Below, in pieces: positions 40,301 to 43,300 of a stretch of DNA of 64,000 bases. The stretch comes from Cordilura impudica. Lineage: Eukaryota > Arthropoda > Insecta > Diptera > Scathophagidae. Within the stretch, counting starts at the first letter, position 1. Each line of letters opens with the position of its first letter. Position numbers and translations under genes: made by a program. The notes under the pieces are model-generated. The model was given only the letters and a program-made list of their open reading frames with translations, searched no databases and was not told the origin of the DNA. Location: contig OY821517.1 in the NCBI GenBank assembly GCA_963682025.1, positions 332,363,144-332,427,143 of the forward strand, written 5' to 3'.

Positions 40301-43300
40301 AAGGACTATACTGACCATTACAATCTTTAAAAATATTGTCACTTTTCAAGAAAAATTCGAATGTTCAATACATGCAGCGCAAAAAATTAATTGATCGGTC
40401 TTTCGTAAGAAGGGCGAAAAAGGAGCCATGACTCAAATCGTATAAAATACAGAAGTGCTGGCAAAACTCCAAGAATATCGAGGCAAAAAAACATGAAAAA
40501 CATTAACGTAATTTCATAAACAAGTATGGATGGTGAAACATAAATACGCGCTTGGCAATTTCTTACAGCTACCAGTAGTGGATTTCCACGTAACCGATAC
40601 TAGATTGGAATGTTCGTGTGCAATTAAAGAAAAGTTAGGCTATTTGCAATTGTGGAAAAAGAAGCAAGTCGTATGTGACAACGGGTTCAATTAATGCTGT
40701 TGTGTACATTAAAGATTGCTTGCAAAATAGACTACATCCATATCTAAAGCAGCATGAGGTATGAGGTTCTTAGCCTGAATGGTACAAAAAAATAATGTTA
40801 ATTTCGTACCAAGAGATGCAAATTCGCCCAACTGCCCAAAACCAAGCCCATAAAATAGTATTGGGTTCCTGGAAAAAGAGCCAGTCACCAACAGTATCAT
40901 ACTTTTTTTGTTAGGAAATAGTGTTCAGCAAAAGTATCACTTCTGAGTATAAACCGTGACGGTGTTTCTAACATCAATTCTATTTTATATTCATTGAGGA
41001 ATTTCTCATAATGTATTTTTTCAACTCTTATTCTCTCCTAATGTTGCCATATTGTTTTACAATATTGCTGTGGTGAATACCAATTTTGTAAATAAAAAAC
41101 AGGTGGTTTTGAAGTTTATTTAAATTATACAAAACTAAATTTAATGTTATTCTTTTAATTTAACTTGCATCAAATAGATATTTACGAAAAAAGATTTTAT
41201 TTTTCAAACAGCTAAAAGAAGAAAAAAAAAGATATAAACAGAATGTAAAGAATGAAATTTAAATTTTTGCCGTCGATGTTGCCCGTTATCGTTTAAAACT
41301 AAGATTTATATTTATACCAAAAAATCTATTGTTGAAAATTATTTATAACAATACTTGACTGTATTACTGCCATCATTTTCAATTCCTTCCACCCCCGCAC
41401 CCTATTATTTAAATCGGTAATTAGAATAACCAAGTACGGTATCATATGATCGATCTTAATCAACTTTAAATATTATTTTCCTACTTGTAATTTTGTTTTT
41501 CTTTCAATTTTCTATTTAAAATGCACACAAAGTCGCATGTATAAGGAAGAGGCAAGAAAGTTGAGCAATACAATGTGATGATAACTAAACTAATTGTGTT
41601 ATTGGCATTATTGAATACAAGAAAAATCATCAGGCTTGAATAATAAATAAAACAACGAGCGACAAGGGAAGACAAATTTATGTACATATATAATTGTAAA
41701 TGATTGTGGAGACAACAATGCACACGAGAGAATTGGCTAAATAAACATTTGAAATTGTTTAAACAAAGAGTGGGCTGAATTTATAAATGTTTCAAGTTTG
41801 GAAAGTTGCATAGTTGGAAAAACATGATACAAAAAAAATTTTATAGAATATTAAATTTGTTTTATAAGATATTATGGGTATTATGGACTTTTGTACTTTC
41901 TTATTTATCTTCGTCTCTAAACGGAGTCTAAGCAAAAATATATAAATTTAAAAACTATTGCGAAATTTTAGATTGTTCAGAGTTCATCTTCAGGATCCCC
42001 GCAGCTTCTAAACACATTAACAAAAACACGTTTTCATTTAACGTGAGGACGAAAAAAGTATTTGTAAAGTCCAGTTTACACTATCACACTTAGTAATACG
42101 ACCTATCAAAAAGTCGAGTATTATGAAAAAGTCGTATCATGTAAAAAGCTTATGTTATGAAATTGACTGTCTGTAGGATTTTATTTTCAAAGTCCGATGG
42201 TTTAAGAAAAATTTCTAAAAATTGCCATTTCCATCGGACCAGACAGTCCGATGAATTTCATCGGATTTTTATTTCGAAAAATCATACGACTGAGTGGTAT
42301 CGTGTAAATGGGCCTTAACAATAATTGGAAAATTTATAATATGTTTTATATTAATTGTGTGTGCAGATAACTAGCGAAGACACAAACCAATTTTGAAAAT
42401 AAATTCTTTAAAAAATTTGTTTTAAATAATAAAACCATTTTTATAACTTCATATTAAAATTTTTATTTAAGTTTTTATTTTTTTAATTTAAAAAAAATAT
42501 ATATTTAATTTTTTCACACAACACTATTCAAAACATTGCACAAAAGGTTCACTCACCATCAGCGAGCTTCACGTTCAGAATACTGAAATATGTTGATTGG
42601 ATTTTTTTTTTAATTTTATTTTGTTTTAACCTGATTCTACAAAAATTTTAATGTTAGTAAACAAAGTTTAAATGTCTGGAAAATTCAAGTTTTTTAAATA
42701 ATTTTAACCTATAACTAACATAATTTAAAATCTTAACGCACAGAAATGTTAAAAACATTTCGGCTAATCTGCTTTTCATCAAGTTTATAAAAAAAAATGT
42801 TTACTTAGTTTACAAATTTACAAAAAATAGTTATCAAATATGTTGTATTGATATTTTGATTTTTGGAAAATTCGAGAGTCTTAATTAATATTTGCAAAAT
42901 ATTGTAAAACAAATTATATTTTTTTAAACCTTTAAAAATATATAATAGGTATATACTGATAACACTAATTCCCCGAAACTAGAAAAGACCCTAAATCTAG
43001 GGGGGAGGGGCACTTGGCAACACTATTGCTAAGTCTCTCGTATTACATTTTTCTACTCTTATTCTCTCTCTAATTTTGCCATAATTTGACAATATTGCCG
43101 TGGTGAATACCAATTTTGTAAACAAAAAACATATGTTTTTGATCTTTAAGGAAAATAAAAAAAAAATATTTCGAAAATAAAAAGAAAATTTAAAAGGTAA
43201 TGTTCTTAAAAATTCTCTATCTCCATATAGATATTTATAAAAATAAAGAATATTCTTTTTTTCGGGCTTAAGGCCAAGCTATTCAATAACAAATGTACGT

